A DNA stretch of 64,000 bases from Streptomyces sp. NBC_00358 (GCF_036099295.1 NZ_CP107976.1:3782001-3846000); one strand, 5' to 3'. Positions 24,557 to 33,796 are shown, counted from the stretch's first letter. The notes: generated from the sequence alone by a model not told the origin. Program-made: numbers and translations.

Positions 24557-25777
24557 TCAGGGCCGCTCGTCCAGGAGGGCCGCGGCGGTGAACATCTCGA
24601 CGCCGACCGTGATCGCGTGCTCGTCCGCGTCGAAGTCGCCCCGGTGCAGATCGCGGGTCGTGCGGTCGCCCGGCGAGCGCACCCCGAGGCGGGCCATCGA
24701 GCCGGGCACGTGCTCCAGGTACCAGGAGAAGTCCTCGCCGCCGAGGCTCTGCTCGGTGTCCTCGATGGACTGCGCACCGCGCCGGGCGGTCATCGCGTCG
24801 CGGAGCAGGTCGGTGACGGCCGGGTCGTTGACGACCGGCGGGACGCCCCGGATGTAGTTGATCTCGGACTTGGCGCGGTAGAGGTTCGCGATCTCGTCGA
24901 TGGCCGCGTGGACCAGGTCCGGAGCGGCCCGCCAGGCGTCGAGGTCCAGGCAGCGGATCGTCCCGGACAGCTCGGCGTGCTGCGGGATCACGTTGCAGGC
25001 GTGACCCGACTCGATACGTCCCCAGGTGACCGCGAGCCCGCTGCGGGCGTCCACGCGCCGGGCGACGAGCGCCGGCACGTCGGTCACCACGCGGGCGGCG
25101 GCGGTGACGAGGTCGGTGGTGAGATGGGGGCGCGCCGTGTGGCCGCCCGCGCCGTCCAGGGACACTTCGAGCCGGTCGCACGCCGAGGTGATGGCGCCGT
25201 GCCGCAGTCCGATACGCCCCGCGTCGACCCTCGGGTCGCAGTGCACGCCGACGATCCGCCCGACCCCTTCGAGTACGCCCGACTCGATCGCGTCCGGGGC
25301 GCCGCCGGGCAGTACCTCCTCGGCGGGCTGGAAGATCAGCCGGACCCGCCGGGGCAGCAGGCCCTTCGCGTGCAGGTCGGCGAGGACGAGACCGGCGCCG
25401 AGCACGACCGTCGTATGGATGTCGTGGCCGCAGGCGTGAGCACGGTCGGGCACCGTCGAGCGGTAGGCGCAGTCACTCTTCGTGTCCGGGATGGGCAGCG
25501 CGTCGATGTCGGCGCGCAACGCCAGCATGGGGCGTACGTCGTCCGGGTCCCCGATGTCACAGATGAGGCCGGTCCCGATGGCGAGGACACGCGGCTCCAG
25601 GCCCGCCTGCTCCAGGCGCGCCTTGATGGCCGCGGTGGTGCGGAACTCCTGGTTGCCGAGCTCCGGGTGCATGTGAAGGTCGCGACGGAACGCCACGAGT
25701 TCGGCGCGCAGTGCCTCGGGCAGCGCGCCCGGGAGCAGCGGCTCCCCGGGGAGATCGGCCTCGGACTCTCGGGACAT
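24557..25777 (-). CDS. M20-family metal-dependent amidohydrolase (hippurate-hydrolase/IAA-amino-acid-hydrolase type)
   Basis: 406 residues. Motifs run in family order: FRRDLHMHPELGNQEFRTTA near residue 30, ALRADIDALPI, the metal-binding HACGHDIHTTVVLGAG, the catalytic Glu in FQPAEEV, VHCDPR, a dimerisation (lid) domain with GGHTARPHLTTDLV, and SLGGEDFSWYLE supplying a late metal ligand. Such enzymes hydrolyse N-acyl amino acids or related amides. I chose ATG 25777, with AAAGGG 11 nt upstream; the GTG at 25789 overlaps that ribosome site. It is transcribed alone. Confidence 0.88.
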   Translation of the reverse strand: MSRESEADLPGEPLLPGALPEALRAELVAFRRDLHMHPELGNQEFRTTAAIKARLEQAGLEPRVLAIGTGLICDIGDPDDVRPMLALRADIDALPIPDTKSDCAYRSTVPDRAHACGHDIHTTVVLGAGLVLADLHAKGLLPRRVRLIFQPAEEVLPGGAPDAIESGVLEGVGRIVGVHCDPRVDAGRIGLRHGAITSACDRLEVSLDGAGGHTARPHLTTDLVTAAARVVTDVPALVARRVDARSGLAVTWGRIESGHACNVIPQHAELSGTIRCLDLDAWRAAPDLVHAAIDEIANLYRAKSEINYIRGVPPVVNDPAVTDLLRDAMTARRGAQSIEDTEQSLGGEDFSWYLEHVPGSMARLGVRSPGDRTTRDLHRGDFDADEHAITVGVEMFTAAALLDERP

Positions 25778-26144
25778 CAGTTGGTTCACCCTTTGAAGGG
25801 TAGGACGATCGGGCGGCCAACTGACCCACGATCAACAAAAGTTCAGCCCGTTAGGGGAAGAAAATCTGGCCGCGCGGCGCATGGCTGGCTATGAGGATGG
25901 GTAGACTCGCCCGGCTCTTCGGGCGTTTGGATCTTGAACGGGTCGAGGTGACCGGCTGTGATCCGACTCGGCCGGGGATCGCCCGCCGATGTGCAGGAGG
26001 GAACACCCCGTACACCCGGGCGCATTCCCGTATCCGGCCTCCACAGTCTCACAACACCGTAACCGGATTCCGAAACCGTCACCGGCACGCTACGCGCCGG
26101 TCACATTCCGTGAGTGCCGGAGGGCGGGGCGCGGTGGCCGGTGG
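25778..26144. other. Intergenic stretch, no gene seen
   Basis: A run of about 370 bp upstream of the M20 gene, with locally lower GC. One + frame at 25891-26151 has no ribosome site or domain and reads as an Arg-rich shadow. It presumably holds the M20 promoter. Confidence 0.5.
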
Positions 26145-26184
26145 GTCGTGAAGGGCCCGGCGCGGCGCGGCGGCCCTTCACGAC
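26145..26184 (-). terminator. Terminator of the nonulosonic-acid gene group
   Basis: Perfect 13-bp arms GTCGTGAAGGGCC (26145-26157) and GGCCCTTCACGAC (26172-26184), 19 bp past the last gene. Confidence 0.85.
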
Positions 26185-26202
26185 GCCGGGCTGTGACCGG
26201 TC

Positions 26203-27282
26203 CTAGGCGGTGGCCACCGCCGACAGCCGGTGCACGTCACGGGCCGTCCCGGTCACCCCGGACAGGAAGCCCTGGGCCCGGGGCGAGGCGTTCTCCGTCA
26301 GCCAGCTCGGGTCGATGTCGCAGACGGCGACGCGCACCTCGGTGCCGACCAGGGCGAGCGGCAGGGTGTGCACGACCGTCGACGGGAAGCTCAGGATCGT
26401 ACGGCCGATGGGACCGCGCCGGGCGATCAGTTCGAGCGGCAGGTCGGGGCGGACGATCTCCAGTCCCGTCTCGGCGGCCAGCCGGTGCAGCTTGTCGGCG
26501 CTCTCGCGGCGGTGCGCGAAATAGCGGGTCGCGCCGTGCGCCTTGGCGAGCGAGCGGACCGCGCCCAGATAGCGGTCGGGGTCGACCACGCCCGTCTCGA
26601 CGAGGGAGGTGCCGACCATGTCCGCGGTCCTGGTGATGCGCGGCGGGCCGAACCGGGCCCTGGTCCAGGCGAAGTCGTTGGCGGTGATCCGGACGCCGTC
26701 CGGTGCCGATTCGATCGGCATCGAGGAGAAGACCTCGACCGTACGGCGGCCGGAGGGCGTCAGCCGGCGGCGGGCCGAGGCGGACACGGGGGCGAAGAGA
26801 ACGTCCCGCGGGCCGGGGCGGCCACCGCGCCGGTGCCAGCGCACCAGGCGTTCACCGCGGGCGAGTTGGGCGACGAACTCCATCGTCGCCGTGCCGTCGT
26901 CGACCACGACCAGGTCCTGCGCCCGGGTGATGGTCAGCAACAGCTGCACATAGCGGGAGAACGGGTCCCCCATGACGATCCGCCGGGCCCGGCGGAGCAG
27001 CGGTGCCAGGCCCCCGATGGTGTGGAAGGGGGCCGTGGTGCCACCGCGCGCCTCCTCCCAGCGGACCGCGTGGCCCTCGTCGCGGGCCAGTTCCGCCATC
27101 CGGCGGAGCTGGCCGCGGGTCATCGGGTCGTTGGGGGACAGGACGACGAGGGTGAGCCCCGCGCCGGGTGCCGCACCGTTGCGGGCGTGTGCGTGCGCCC
27201 ATTCCAGCACGTTCAGGAGCTGTACCGGACTCTCGACGAAGGCGAGAGTGGGGGAGCCGGTGGAACCGGCGCGGGGGCTCAT
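26203..27282 (-). CDS. Putative GT52/sialyltransferase-like GT-B glycosyltransferase
   Basis: 359 residues from ATG 27282. I do not recognise a named domain with certainty. The pattern fits GT-B sialyltransferase-like proteins: LAFVESPVQLLNVLEWAHAH at the N-terminus, DLVVVDDGTATMEF in the middle, YFAHRRESADKLHRL, and a late ILSFPSTVVHTLPLAL segment where such enzymes place a Ser/Thr donor-binding motif. It is the last gene of a minus-strand group with neuB and a neuA-kdsC fusion. In S. coelicolor the corresponding cluster makes a Kdn-containing cell-wall polymer. Transfer of a CMP-activated nonulosonic acid is the likely role. Confidence 0.6.
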   Translation of the reverse strand: MSPRAGSTGSPTLAFVESPVQLLNVLEWAHAHARNGAAPGAGLTLVVLSPNDPMTRGQLRRMAELARDEGHAVRWEEARGGTTAPFHTIGGLAPLLRRARRIVMGDPFSRYVQLLLTITRAQDLVVVDDGTATMEFVAQLARGERLVRWHRRGGRPGPRDVLFAPVSASARRRLTPSGRRTVEVFSSMPIESAPDGVRITANDFAWTRARFGPPRITRTADMVGTSLVETGVVDPDRYLGAVRSLAKAHGATRYFAHRRESADKLHRLAAETGLEIVRPDLPLELIARRGPIGRTILSFPSTVVHTLPLALVGTEVRVAVCDIDPSWLTENASPRAQGFLSGVTGTARDVHRLSAVATA

Positions 27283-27320
27283 CGACGTACGACCGTCCCG
27301 TCGTAAGGAATTCAGGGCGT

Positions 27321-28259
27321 TCAGACCGAGACGGGCTCGCCCGCGGCCGCGGCGATCTCGGCCTCGGCGACGACGCCGGTGACGCGGCGCAGCTTCTTCA
27401 TCGGGCCGAGCTCGGAGTCGTAGACCTTCTTGACGCCGTCGCCGAGGGAGGCCTCGATGGTGCGGATGTCGCGGACGAGGCGGGTCAGGCCCTGCGGCTC
27501 GACGGAGGCGGCCTGGTCGGAGCCCCACATCGCGCGGTCCAGGGTGATGTGGCGCTCGACGAAGGCCGCGCCCAGGGCGACCGCGGCGAGCGTGGTCTGC
27601 AGGCCCGTCTCGTGGCCGGAGTAGCCGATCGGCACGTTCGGGTACTCGGCCTGGAGGGTGTTGATGACGCGGAGGTTGAGCTCCTCGGCCTGCGCCGGGT
27701 AGGTCGAAGTGGCGTGGCACATCAGGATGTTGTCGCTACCGAGGACCTCGACCGCGTGGCGGATCTGCTTCGGCGTCGACATGCCGGTGGACAGGATCAC
27801 CGTGCGGCCGGTGCCGCGCAGCGCGCGCAGCAGCTCGTCGTCGGTCAGCGAGGCGGAGGCGACCTTGTGGGCCGGGACGTCGAACTTCTCCAGGAAGGCG
27901 ACGGCCTCGGTGTCCCACGGGGAGGCGAACCAGTCGATGTTCCTGCTCTTGGCGTACTCGTCGATCTGGCGGTACTCGTCCTCACCGAACTCCACCCGGT
28001 GGCGGTAGTCGATGTAGGTCATGCGGCCCCAGGGGGTGTCGCGCTCGATGTCCCACTGGTCGCGCGGGGTGCAGATCTCCGGGGTGCGCTTCTGGAACTT
28101 GACGGCGTCGCAGCCGGCCTCGGCGGCGGCGTCGATGAGCTTGAAGGCGTTCTCCAGCTCACCGTTGTGGTTGATGCCGATCTCGCCGACGACGTAGACG
28201 GGGTGACCCGGGCCGGCGGTCTTGGAACCGAAGCTGCGCAGACGGGAGTTGGTGCTCAT
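27321..28259 (-). CDS. neuB: N-acetylneuraminate/Kdn synthase-type enzyme (NeuB family)
   Basis: 312 residues. TIM-barrel NeuB signatures are YVVGEIGINHNGELENAFKLIDAAAEAGCDAVKFQKRTPE, WDTEAVAFLEKFDV, KVASASLTDDELLRALRGTGRTVILSTGMS, GYSGHETGLQTTLAAVALGAAFVERHITLDRAM. It would condense phosphoenolpyruvate with a hexose derivative to form a nine-carbon nonulosonic acid. Typical NeuB proteins are about 345 residues and end in a SAF (antifreeze-like) domain. This one stops soon after EAEIAAAAGEPVSV, so that lid is missing. AAGGAA lies 10 nt before the ATG. It is 14 nt from the neuA-kdsC stop. Confidence 0.88.
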   Translation of the reverse strand: MSTNSRLRSFGSKTAGPGHPVYVVGEIGINHNGELENAFKLIDAAAEAGCDAVKFQKRTPEICTPRDQWDIERDTPWGRMTYIDYRHRVEFGEDEYRQIDEYAKSRNIDWFASPWDTEAVAFLEKFDVPAHKVASASLTDDELLRALRGTGRTVILSTGMSTPKQIRHAVEVLGSDNILMCHATSTYPAQAEELNLRVINTLQAEYPNVPIGYSGHETGLQTTLAAVALGAAFVERHITLDRAMWGSDQAASVEPQGLTRLVRDIRTIEASLGDGVKKVYDSELGPMKKLRRVTGVVAEAEIAAAAGEPVSV

Positions 28260-28273
28260 GGCGGGGAAGTTCC

Positions 28274-29620
28274 TTACTTGTCGAGGGAGTCGAGAGAGGG
28301 GCCGAGGATCCAGCTGGCGATCTCTCGGATCGCGCCGTCGCCACCGGGGACGGTGGTGACCGCGCGTGCGGCGCCGCGCACGACGTCGTGGGCGCTCGCG
28401 ACCGCGACCGGCCAGCCCACGAGGGCGAAGCAGGGGAGGTCGTTGACGTCGTTGCCGACGTAGAGCACGCGCTCGGGCGCGATGCCCTGCTCCTCGCACC
28501 ACTGCTTCAGTGCGAGGTCTTTCCGGTCGATGCCGTGCAGGACCGGGATCTTGAGTTTCCGGGCCCGGGCGGCGACGACCGGGTTCTGTTCCGTGGACAG
28601 GATCAGCATCGCCAGTCCGCTCCTGCGGAGGGCGGCGATGCCGAGGCCGTCCCCGCGGTGCACGGAGACGAACTCCCGTCCGTCGGAGTCGATCAGCACC
28701 CGGTCGTCGGTCTGGGTGCCGTCGAAGTCGAGGACGACCGCGTCGATGTCGTCGGCGGCCGGGAGGGAGCCGATGGGGGTCCCCCCTGTTCGAGCGGAGC
28801 CGAGAACTCGGGGGATGGTCGCGTCGAAGAGCGGCGCGAGGGCACGGGCACGGGCGAGGTCGTGCGGGTCGTCGATCTCCAGCACCCGGGCCGGGTCGGT
28901 GCGCACGAGTTCGGTGCGGCCGAAGAAGCGGTGCCTCGCCCGGCGGAAGCCGGTGGCCTCCATGGCGTAGACGGCTCCGGTCTCCAGGAGGTCCTGGGGG
29001 CGGTCCTGGCGGCGCGGGCGGAAGGACTTGTCGTGGTTGACGCCGTAGCCGCCGGTGGTGGCGGTGTCGGCGACCAGGACGCCGGTGCGGCCGTCGACGG
29101 TCGCGCTGCCGGTCCCGGCGGCCACCGCGGCCGCGGGCTCGTCGTCGCCGTCGCGCCACACGAAGCCGTGGAAGGGGGCCACGGTCAGCGCCGTGTCCGC
29201 GCCGTTCACGACGATCGCGTCCACGACGCCGTCCACGTCCTCGCGGACGATGAACGGGCTGGTGCACTGCACGAGCAGCACGACGTCGACCGGGGAGCCG
29301 TGCAACGCCTCGTGGGTGTCCATGGCGTGCAGGACGGCGGCCTCGGAGGTGGCGGTGTCGCCGGCGATGGCCGCGGGGCGCAGCACGACCTCGGCGCCGG
29401 CCTGGCGGGCGGCCGCCGCGATGGCCTGGTCGTCGGTGGAGACGACCACGTCCGTCACGAGGCGGGCGGCGCGGCACTCGCGCACCGCTCGGGCCACGAG
29501 CGGCACACCGCCGACGGGCAGGAGGTTCTTCGCGGGCACGCCCTTGGAGCCGCCGCGCGCGGGGATCACCGCGAGCACGCGGCGCACCGGCGCGGCCTGG
29601 CCCGTTTCTGAGTTGGTCAT
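28274..29620 (-). CDS. Fusion of CMP-acylneuraminate cytidylyltransferase (NeuA) and KdsC-like HAD phosphatase
   Basis: 448 residues. Residues 12-240 are a nucleotidyltransferase with VLAVIPARGGSKGVPAKNL at the CTP site and VVLLVQCTSPFIVREDVDG. From 295 on is a HAD phosphatase: DFDGTQTDD at 298-306 supplies the catalytic Asp pair, followed by MLILSTE and the metal-binding VLYVGNDVNDLPCF. The two would remove the 9-phosphate after NeuB action and activate the sugar acid with CTP. AAGGAG lies 8 nt before ATG 29620. The linker at about 268-283 is encoded by a palindromic repeat element. Confidence 0.9.
   Translation of the reverse strand: MTNSETGQAAPVRRVLAVIPARGGSKGVPAKNLLPVGGVPLVARAVRECRAARLVTDVVVSTDDQAIAAAARQAGAEVVLRPAAIAGDTATSEAAVLHAMDTHEALHGSPVDVVLLVQCTSPFIVREDVDGVVDAIVVNGADTALTVAPFHGFVWRDGDDEPAAAVAAGTGSATVDGRTGVLVADTATTGGYGVNHDKSFRPRRQDRPQDLLETGAVYAMEATGFRRARHRFFGRTELVRTDPARVLEIDDPHDLARARALAPLFDATIPRVLGSARTGGTPIGSLPAADDIDAVVLDFDGTQTDDRVLIDSDGREFVSVHRGDGLGIAALRRSGLAMLILSTEQNPVVAARARKLKIPVLHGIDRKDLALKQWCEEQGIAPERVLYVGNDVNDLPCFALVGWPVAVASAHDVVRGAARAVTTVPGGDGAIREIASWILGPSLDSLDK
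28772..28817. repeat. Palindromic small repeat element inside the NeuA-KdsC linker
   Basis: The sequence contains GGGGGTCCCCCC, then GTTC...GAAC and a closing GGGGGA. CCCCC (28781-28785 region) pairs with the distal GGGGG, and GTTC with GAAC, around a GAGCGGAGCCGA loop. This form is like the short palindromic repeats scattered between genes in Streptomyces genomes. Here it is inside a coding region and keeps the frame, adding about 15 residues (from VLGSARTGGTPIG) between the domains. Confidence 0.65.
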
Positions 29621-29697
29621 GCGCTGTGCTCCTTGACGAGGGAGGCGAGGAGGACGTGGGGGGCGAGGGACCGCGGGCTGCCCGCTGTCGGGGGCGC

Positions 29698-31035
29698 TCA
29701 CAGTTCGCCCATCCGCCGGATCACCGGTGCCACGCGCTGGACGCCGTGGCGGTAGGCGCCGCGGGCGGCCCGGCGCACGAACTGCCGTACGGGGCTGGGT
29801 TCCCGGTCCGCCGCGGGAGCGCCGGGCAGCGGGCTGCCGTCCGGGCCGAGGTGGTGGCGGGCGAGGATGCCGGGCAGATAGCCGGGCGCGGTGACGGGCG
29901 TGTAGTAGGGGGCCAGGGGCGGCAGTTCGTCCGCCGTCAGCAGCTCGGTGATGCGCCGCCGGGCGGTGTCGAAGGCCGTCTCGTACGATCCGTCGGCGGC
30001 GACGCCCTGCCGGGCCACCCACGCGGCGTCGGGCACCGGCCGGTGCCCGGTGTCGAGCTGGTCCCAGGAGGCGAGGCAGCCGGAGCCCACGAAGTGGTGG
30101 TTGCCGAGCGCCTCGCGCACCCCGAGGTCGCTGAGGACGACGGTGGGGATGCGCCGGTGCAGGGACTCCAGGGCGGCGGTGGAACTGACGGTGACGAGCA
30201 GGTCGGTGCGGTCGAGGACCTCACCCATGTGCCCGTACACCAGCCGGAAGTTGGCCGGCGGGTCCGCCTTCTGCACCAGCTTCTGGTACGGCAGCTCCTC
30301 GATGTGGGTGGTGTGCTCGCCCGGCCTGGAGCGCAGCTTGAGCAGGACCTCCCGGTCCGGGTGCAGCCGCGCGTGCCGGATCAGCCGGTCCAGCAGGTAC
30401 GTACGGTCCTTGCGGCTCTCCGGTACGGAGGGCTGCGCGGCGAAGACGACCGTGCGAGGCCTGCGCCCTTGCTCCACGGACGGGTCGTTCTCCGGGTACA
30501 CCGCCCCGCCGAGGAAGGGCAGCGCGACCTCGGTCACCGACCCGGCGTCCGCGCCGACCCCCTCGTACACGGCCCGGAAACGGTCCGCGTCCTGGCGGGA
30601 GTTGGCGAGGACGAGATCCGCGCCGTGCCGCAGGAGCAGCCCGTCGGCGAGCTTCTCGTAGACGACGCCGACGTAGCCGGTGACGACCAGGGGCCGCTTC
30701 GTCCGCCCGTCCCAGGCGCGGGCCAGGCCGTGCAGCACCGCCTGGACGGCGCCGCCGACCAGGGAGAGGACGACCATGTCGTACGGGCAGTCCTCCTTGC
30801 CCAGCTCGCGCAGGAACTCGACGGCGGTGACCTCGCGGAGGGAGTCCGCGCGGACGCCCACCTCTTCGAGCTGGCGGGCGGTCGGGGTGGCACGGCCGCG
30901 CAGGAGGAACCCGTCGAGGCGGATGTCCGAGTCGGCCGGGCAGACGCGGCTCGCGGTGAGCGAGCCCCATTTCCACCTGGTGTCGGAATCCGCGAGGACG
31001 GCCACTCGCAGGGACTTCGTGGTACTTGCTGGCAC
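29698..31035 (-). CDS. DUF6716-type putative glycosyltransferase
   Basis: 445 residues, GTG start at 31035 after AGGAC. The pattern is GT-B-like: VAVLADSDTRWKWGSL at the N-terminus, VVTGYVGVVYEKLADGLLLRHGADLVLANS, then HTTHIEELPYQKL and DLLVTVSSTAALESLHRRIPTVVLSD as the donor-binding half, with a basic C-terminus (VRRAARGAYRHGVQRV). Related proteins in the Streptomyces cell-wall polymer cluster are annotated only as putative glycosyltransferases. It heads the minus-strand group and is divergent from the GT2 gene across a short, relatively A/T-rich gap, which likely carries both promoters. Confidence 0.7.
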   Translation of the reverse strand: MPASTTKSLRVAVLADSDTRWKWGSLTASRVCPADSDIRLDGFLLRGRATPTARQLEEVGVRADSLREVTAVEFLRELGKEDCPYDMVVLSLVGGAVQAVLHGLARAWDGRTKRPLVVTGYVGVVYEKLADGLLLRHGADLVLANSRQDADRFRAVYEGVGADAGSVTEVALPFLGGAVYPENDPSVEQGRRPRTVVFAAQPSVPESRKDRTYLLDRLIRHARLHPDREVLLKLRSRPGEHTTHIEELPYQKLVQKADPPANFRLVYGHMGEVLDRTDLLVTVSSTAALESLHRRIPTVVLSDLGVREALGNHHFVGSGCLASWDQLDTGHRPVPDAAWVARQGVAADGSYETAFDTARRRITELLTADELPPLAPYYTPVTAPGYLPGILARHHLGPDGSPLPGAPAADREPSPVRQFVRRAARGAYRHGVQRVAPVIRRMGEL

Positions 31036-31233
31036 GTCCTAGACGCTAGGAACCCATTTCGAGGAGCGGCCCAACCCGAATACAACAAACGGTTAACAGC
31101 ACATCGACGAATGGGGAATCGGCCAGGGATCGGCTGAGAAAACGACGCGGTTCACAGTTCCGCCATGCGTCGTTCACCTCGTATCCCACCAACGGTCAAG
31201 ACGAATGCCGGGCCGCCCCTTAACGTCACTCGG

Positions 31234-32214
31234 GTGGTCAAGCTCTCCGTCATCGTGCCGTTCTACAACGTGCAGCAATATGCGCCCGACACCCTGAAGA
31301 GCCTGCGTGCGAACGCACGGCAGGACTTCGAATTCATTCTCGTCGACGACTGCTCGCGCGACGAGACACCGGACATCCTCGCGCGCGCGGAGCGCGAGCT
31401 CCCGGGTGCGGTGTATGTCAGACACGAGAAGAACGGAGGACTGGCCACCGCGCGCAACACCGGGATCGACAGAGCGCGTGGCGAGTACCTCACGTTCCTC
31501 GACGGGGACGACTGGCTCGCCCCCGGATACTACGAGCGACTCGTCTCCTCCATCGAGGACCTGGGCTGCGACTTCGTCCGTACGGACCATGTCCAGTGCA
31601 CCGCGCGGGCCCGCACCGTCCACCGTGTTCCGCACGGCCGCCGCGGAGTCGTCCTCGACCCTCGTGACGCCATCCTGCCCTCCGACCGGTCCACCTCCGT
31701 CGACTACGCCTACGCCTGGGCGGGCATCTACCACCGCCGGCTGGTCGACCGCGGGCTGCTCCACTTCACCGACGGGCTGCGCACCGCCGAGGACCGGCCG
31801 TGGATCTGGAAGCTGCACCGGGAGGCGGAATCCTTCGCCGCGGTGGGGCTGCTCGGTGTGTTCTACCGGCGTGGCGTCGCCTCCTCACTCACCCAGATCG
31901 GGGATGTGCGCCAACTCGATTTCATTCGCGCGTTCGACCAGGTCGTCGCGGAAACCGCCGAGGACCGGGACGCGGGAAAACTCCTCCCCAAAGCCGTGCG
32001 CACATATTGCGCGATCATTTCCCATCACCTGGGATCCATCGAAAGGTTCGAGCCCGCGGTGGCACGGAAATTGAAGTCCATGAGTGCCGTCGCGCTGCGG
32101 CGCATGCCGCAGGACGTGCTCGACGAGGCCCTCGACTCCATGGACGTCCAGCGCGCCACCCGGCTGCGCCGGCTGCGCCGACGGCCCGCGCCCGCCGCGG
32201 GGGTGGCCGCGTGA
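31234..32214 (+). CDS. GT2 glycosyltransferase of the polymer cluster
   Basis: 326 residues from GTG 31234, where the GT-A domain begins at once with MVKLSVIVPFYNVQQYAPDTLKSL. EFILVDDCSRDETPDIL and GLATARNTGIDRARGEYLTFLDGDDWLAPG give the nucleotide site and the DxD-type metal motif. The C-terminal third is basic. It would transfer a sugar to a growing cell-wall glycan on the inner membrane face. An in-frame ATG at 31165 adds 23 non-conserved residues. Neither start has a clear ribosome site, so a leaderless message is possible. The stop overlaps the next GTG by 4 nt. Confidence 0.82.
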   Translation: MVKLSVIVPFYNVQQYAPDTLKSLRANARQDFEFILVDDCSRDETPDILARAERELPGAVYVRHEKNGGLATARNTGIDRARGEYLTFLDGDDWLAPGYYERLVSSIEDLGCDFVRTDHVQCTARARTVHRVPHGRRGVVLDPRDAILPSDRSTSVDYAYAWAGIYHRRLVDRGLLHFTDGLRTAEDRPWIWKLHREAESFAAVGLLGVFYRRGVASSLTQIGDVRQLDFIRAFDQVVAETAEDRDAGKLLPKAVRTYCAIISHHLGSIERFEPAVARKLKSMSAVALRRMPQDVLDEALDSMDVQRATRLRRLRRRPAPAAGVAA

Positions 32215-33545
32215 CCACCCAGATCTTCATGGCGTCCACGCTGTACGGGACGGCCACGCTCGCCGCGGCCCTCGACACCGACGCCTTCGGACCCGCCGAC
32301 CGGCGCATCCTGCTCGTCTCCAACAACGCGGCGACGCCGGAGACGACGTCCGCCGTGGACGGGATGCCCGGCTTCGAGCGGCTGCGCGGCCGCTTCGACG
32401 AGGTCATCTCGTGGAACGAGACCATCTCCCCCTTCCACCCGGGCGGCTGGACCCCGCGGCCGGACGACGTACCCCTGTGGGAGCGTCATCTGCGGCTCGC
32501 CTGGAACCTCGGTGACGACGACGTCGAGCTGGCCGTCGAGTCGATCCAGGTCAACCCGGCGCTGGGCGTCTCCCAGATCTTCATGGGCGCGCCCGTCACG
32601 GTGTACGCCGACGGCCTGATGAGCTACGGCCCCACCCGCAACAAGATCGACCCGCTGGTCGGCACCCGGGTGACCCGGCTGCTCCACCTGGACCTGGTCC
32701 ACGGCCTCAAGCCGCTGCTGCTCACCGAGTTCGACGTCGAGCCGGAGATCGTGCCCACGGATGCGTTCGTGAAGGTGCTGGCCGAACTCGTCGACACCGG
32801 GGACGAGTTGCCGTCCGTCGACGAGCCGGCGCTGCTGCTCGGCCAGTACCTCTCCGCGTTGGAGATCCTCACCGCCGAGGAGGAGGAGCAGCTCCACGTA
32901 CGGATGCTGAGGGGCGCCCTCGCGCTCGGCCACACCCGTGTGGTGTTCAAACCGCACCCCTCGGCCCCGGCGCGCTGGTCGCGGATGCTGGAGAAGGAGG
33001 CGGAGAAACTGGGCGCGGACCTCACCGTCCTCGACACCCCGGTCCTCGCCGAGGTGCTCTACCAGCGGATGCGTCCCGCGCTGGTCGTCGGGTGCTTCTC
33101 CACGGCGCTGCTCACCGCGTCCGCGCTGTACGGCCTGCCGGTCGCCCGCGTCGGAACCGGATCGCTGCTGGACCGCCTCGCCCCGTACGAGAACAGCAAC
33201 CGCGTCCCGGTGACCATCGTCGACGCGCTGCTGCCCGATCTGTCGGACAGCGCGGCGGTCACCGGGCAGCGCCCCGGCATGGACGTGGCGGACCTGACGA
33301 AGCTGCTGAGAGCCGTCGGTTTCGCGATGCAGCCGAAGATCTACCCGGACCTGCGGCCCGCGGCCGAGAGCTATCTGACGCACCAGTTGACCCAGCACAC
33401 CTGGCGCTACTTCAAGCGCAAGCGCCTCACCTCGCTGGCCCTGCCCGGAGCGGTCCCGGCACAGCTCGCCTTCATCCCGCGCAACGCGACCGTACGGCGG
33501 GTCGCCCGCAGGGCGCGCTCCCTGAAGCGGGCGGTGGGCCGCTGA
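32211..33545 (+). CDS. Alpha-2,8-polysialyltransferase-family glycosyltransferase
   Basis: 444 residues. Two motifs expected for polysialyltransferase-type (POLYST/GT52-like) enzymes are seen: VTVYADGLMSYGP near residue 130 with the acidic/Gly motif, and VVFKPHPSAPARW near residue 245 with the HP motif. VVGCFSTALLTASALYG follows as the Ser/Thr motif. These bind CMP-sialic-acid-type donors. The C-terminus is strongly basic (FKRKRLTSL, RRVARRARSLKRAVGR), as for a membrane-surface enzyme. The GTG overlaps the GT2 stop (GTGA), so both are co-made. It is a good candidate for the polymerase of the nonulosonic-acid chain. Confidence 0.75.
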   Translation: MTTQIFMASTLYGTATLAAALDTDAFGPADRRILLVSNNAATPETTSAVDGMPGFERLRGRFDEVISWNETISPFHPGGWTPRPDDVPLWERHLRLAWNLGDDDVELAVESIQVNPALGVSQIFMGAPVTVYADGLMSYGPTRNKIDPLVGTRVTRLLHLDLVHGLKPLLLTEFDVEPEIVPTDAFVKVLAELVDTGDELPSVDEPALLLGQYLSALEILTAEEEEQLHVRMLRGALALGHTRVVFKPHPSAPARWSRMLEKEAEKLGADLTVLDTPVLAEVLYQRMRPALVVGCFSTALLTASALYGLPVARVGTGSLLDRLAPYENSNRVPVTIVDALLPDLSDSAAVTGQRPGMDVADLTKLLRAVGFAMQPKIYPDLRPAAESYLTHQLTQHTWRYFKRKRLTSLALPGAVPAQLAFIPRNATVRRVARRARSLKRAVGR

Positions 33546-33587
33546 GGCGGCGACGGGGGTTTCCCGGCGAAGCACCTGGGGGCGGAG

Positions 33588-33619
33588 CCCGGTCGGACAC
33601 GACCGGGCCCGCTCCTTTT
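33588..33619 (+). terminator. Hairpin with T-run after the polysialyltransferase gene
   Basis: Arms CCCGGTC (33588-33594) and GACCGGG (33601-33607) followed within 8 nt by TTTTT (33615-33619). It is one of the few classic intrinsic terminators in the window. Confidence 0.75.
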
Positions 33620-33796
33620 TCGGGCCGCCACACCCGAGGGCGATTTGTCACGATTCGGAAGAGTTCTCAACGCGGGGGCGTCCCCTGGATGAACTCCCGT
33701 GGGCGGGACGACAAACCGGCCTCGCCAGGGCGTAAACATCCCCGACTATCGGACTAACGTGCTGTGGGCCAGCCGAGTCCCATCGAGGGGAACCTT

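Noticed and set aside
25891..26151. An 86-codon plus frame in the gap before the M20 gene
   Set aside because: No ribosome site, no domain, and it ends at the terminator hairpin of the opposite gene group.
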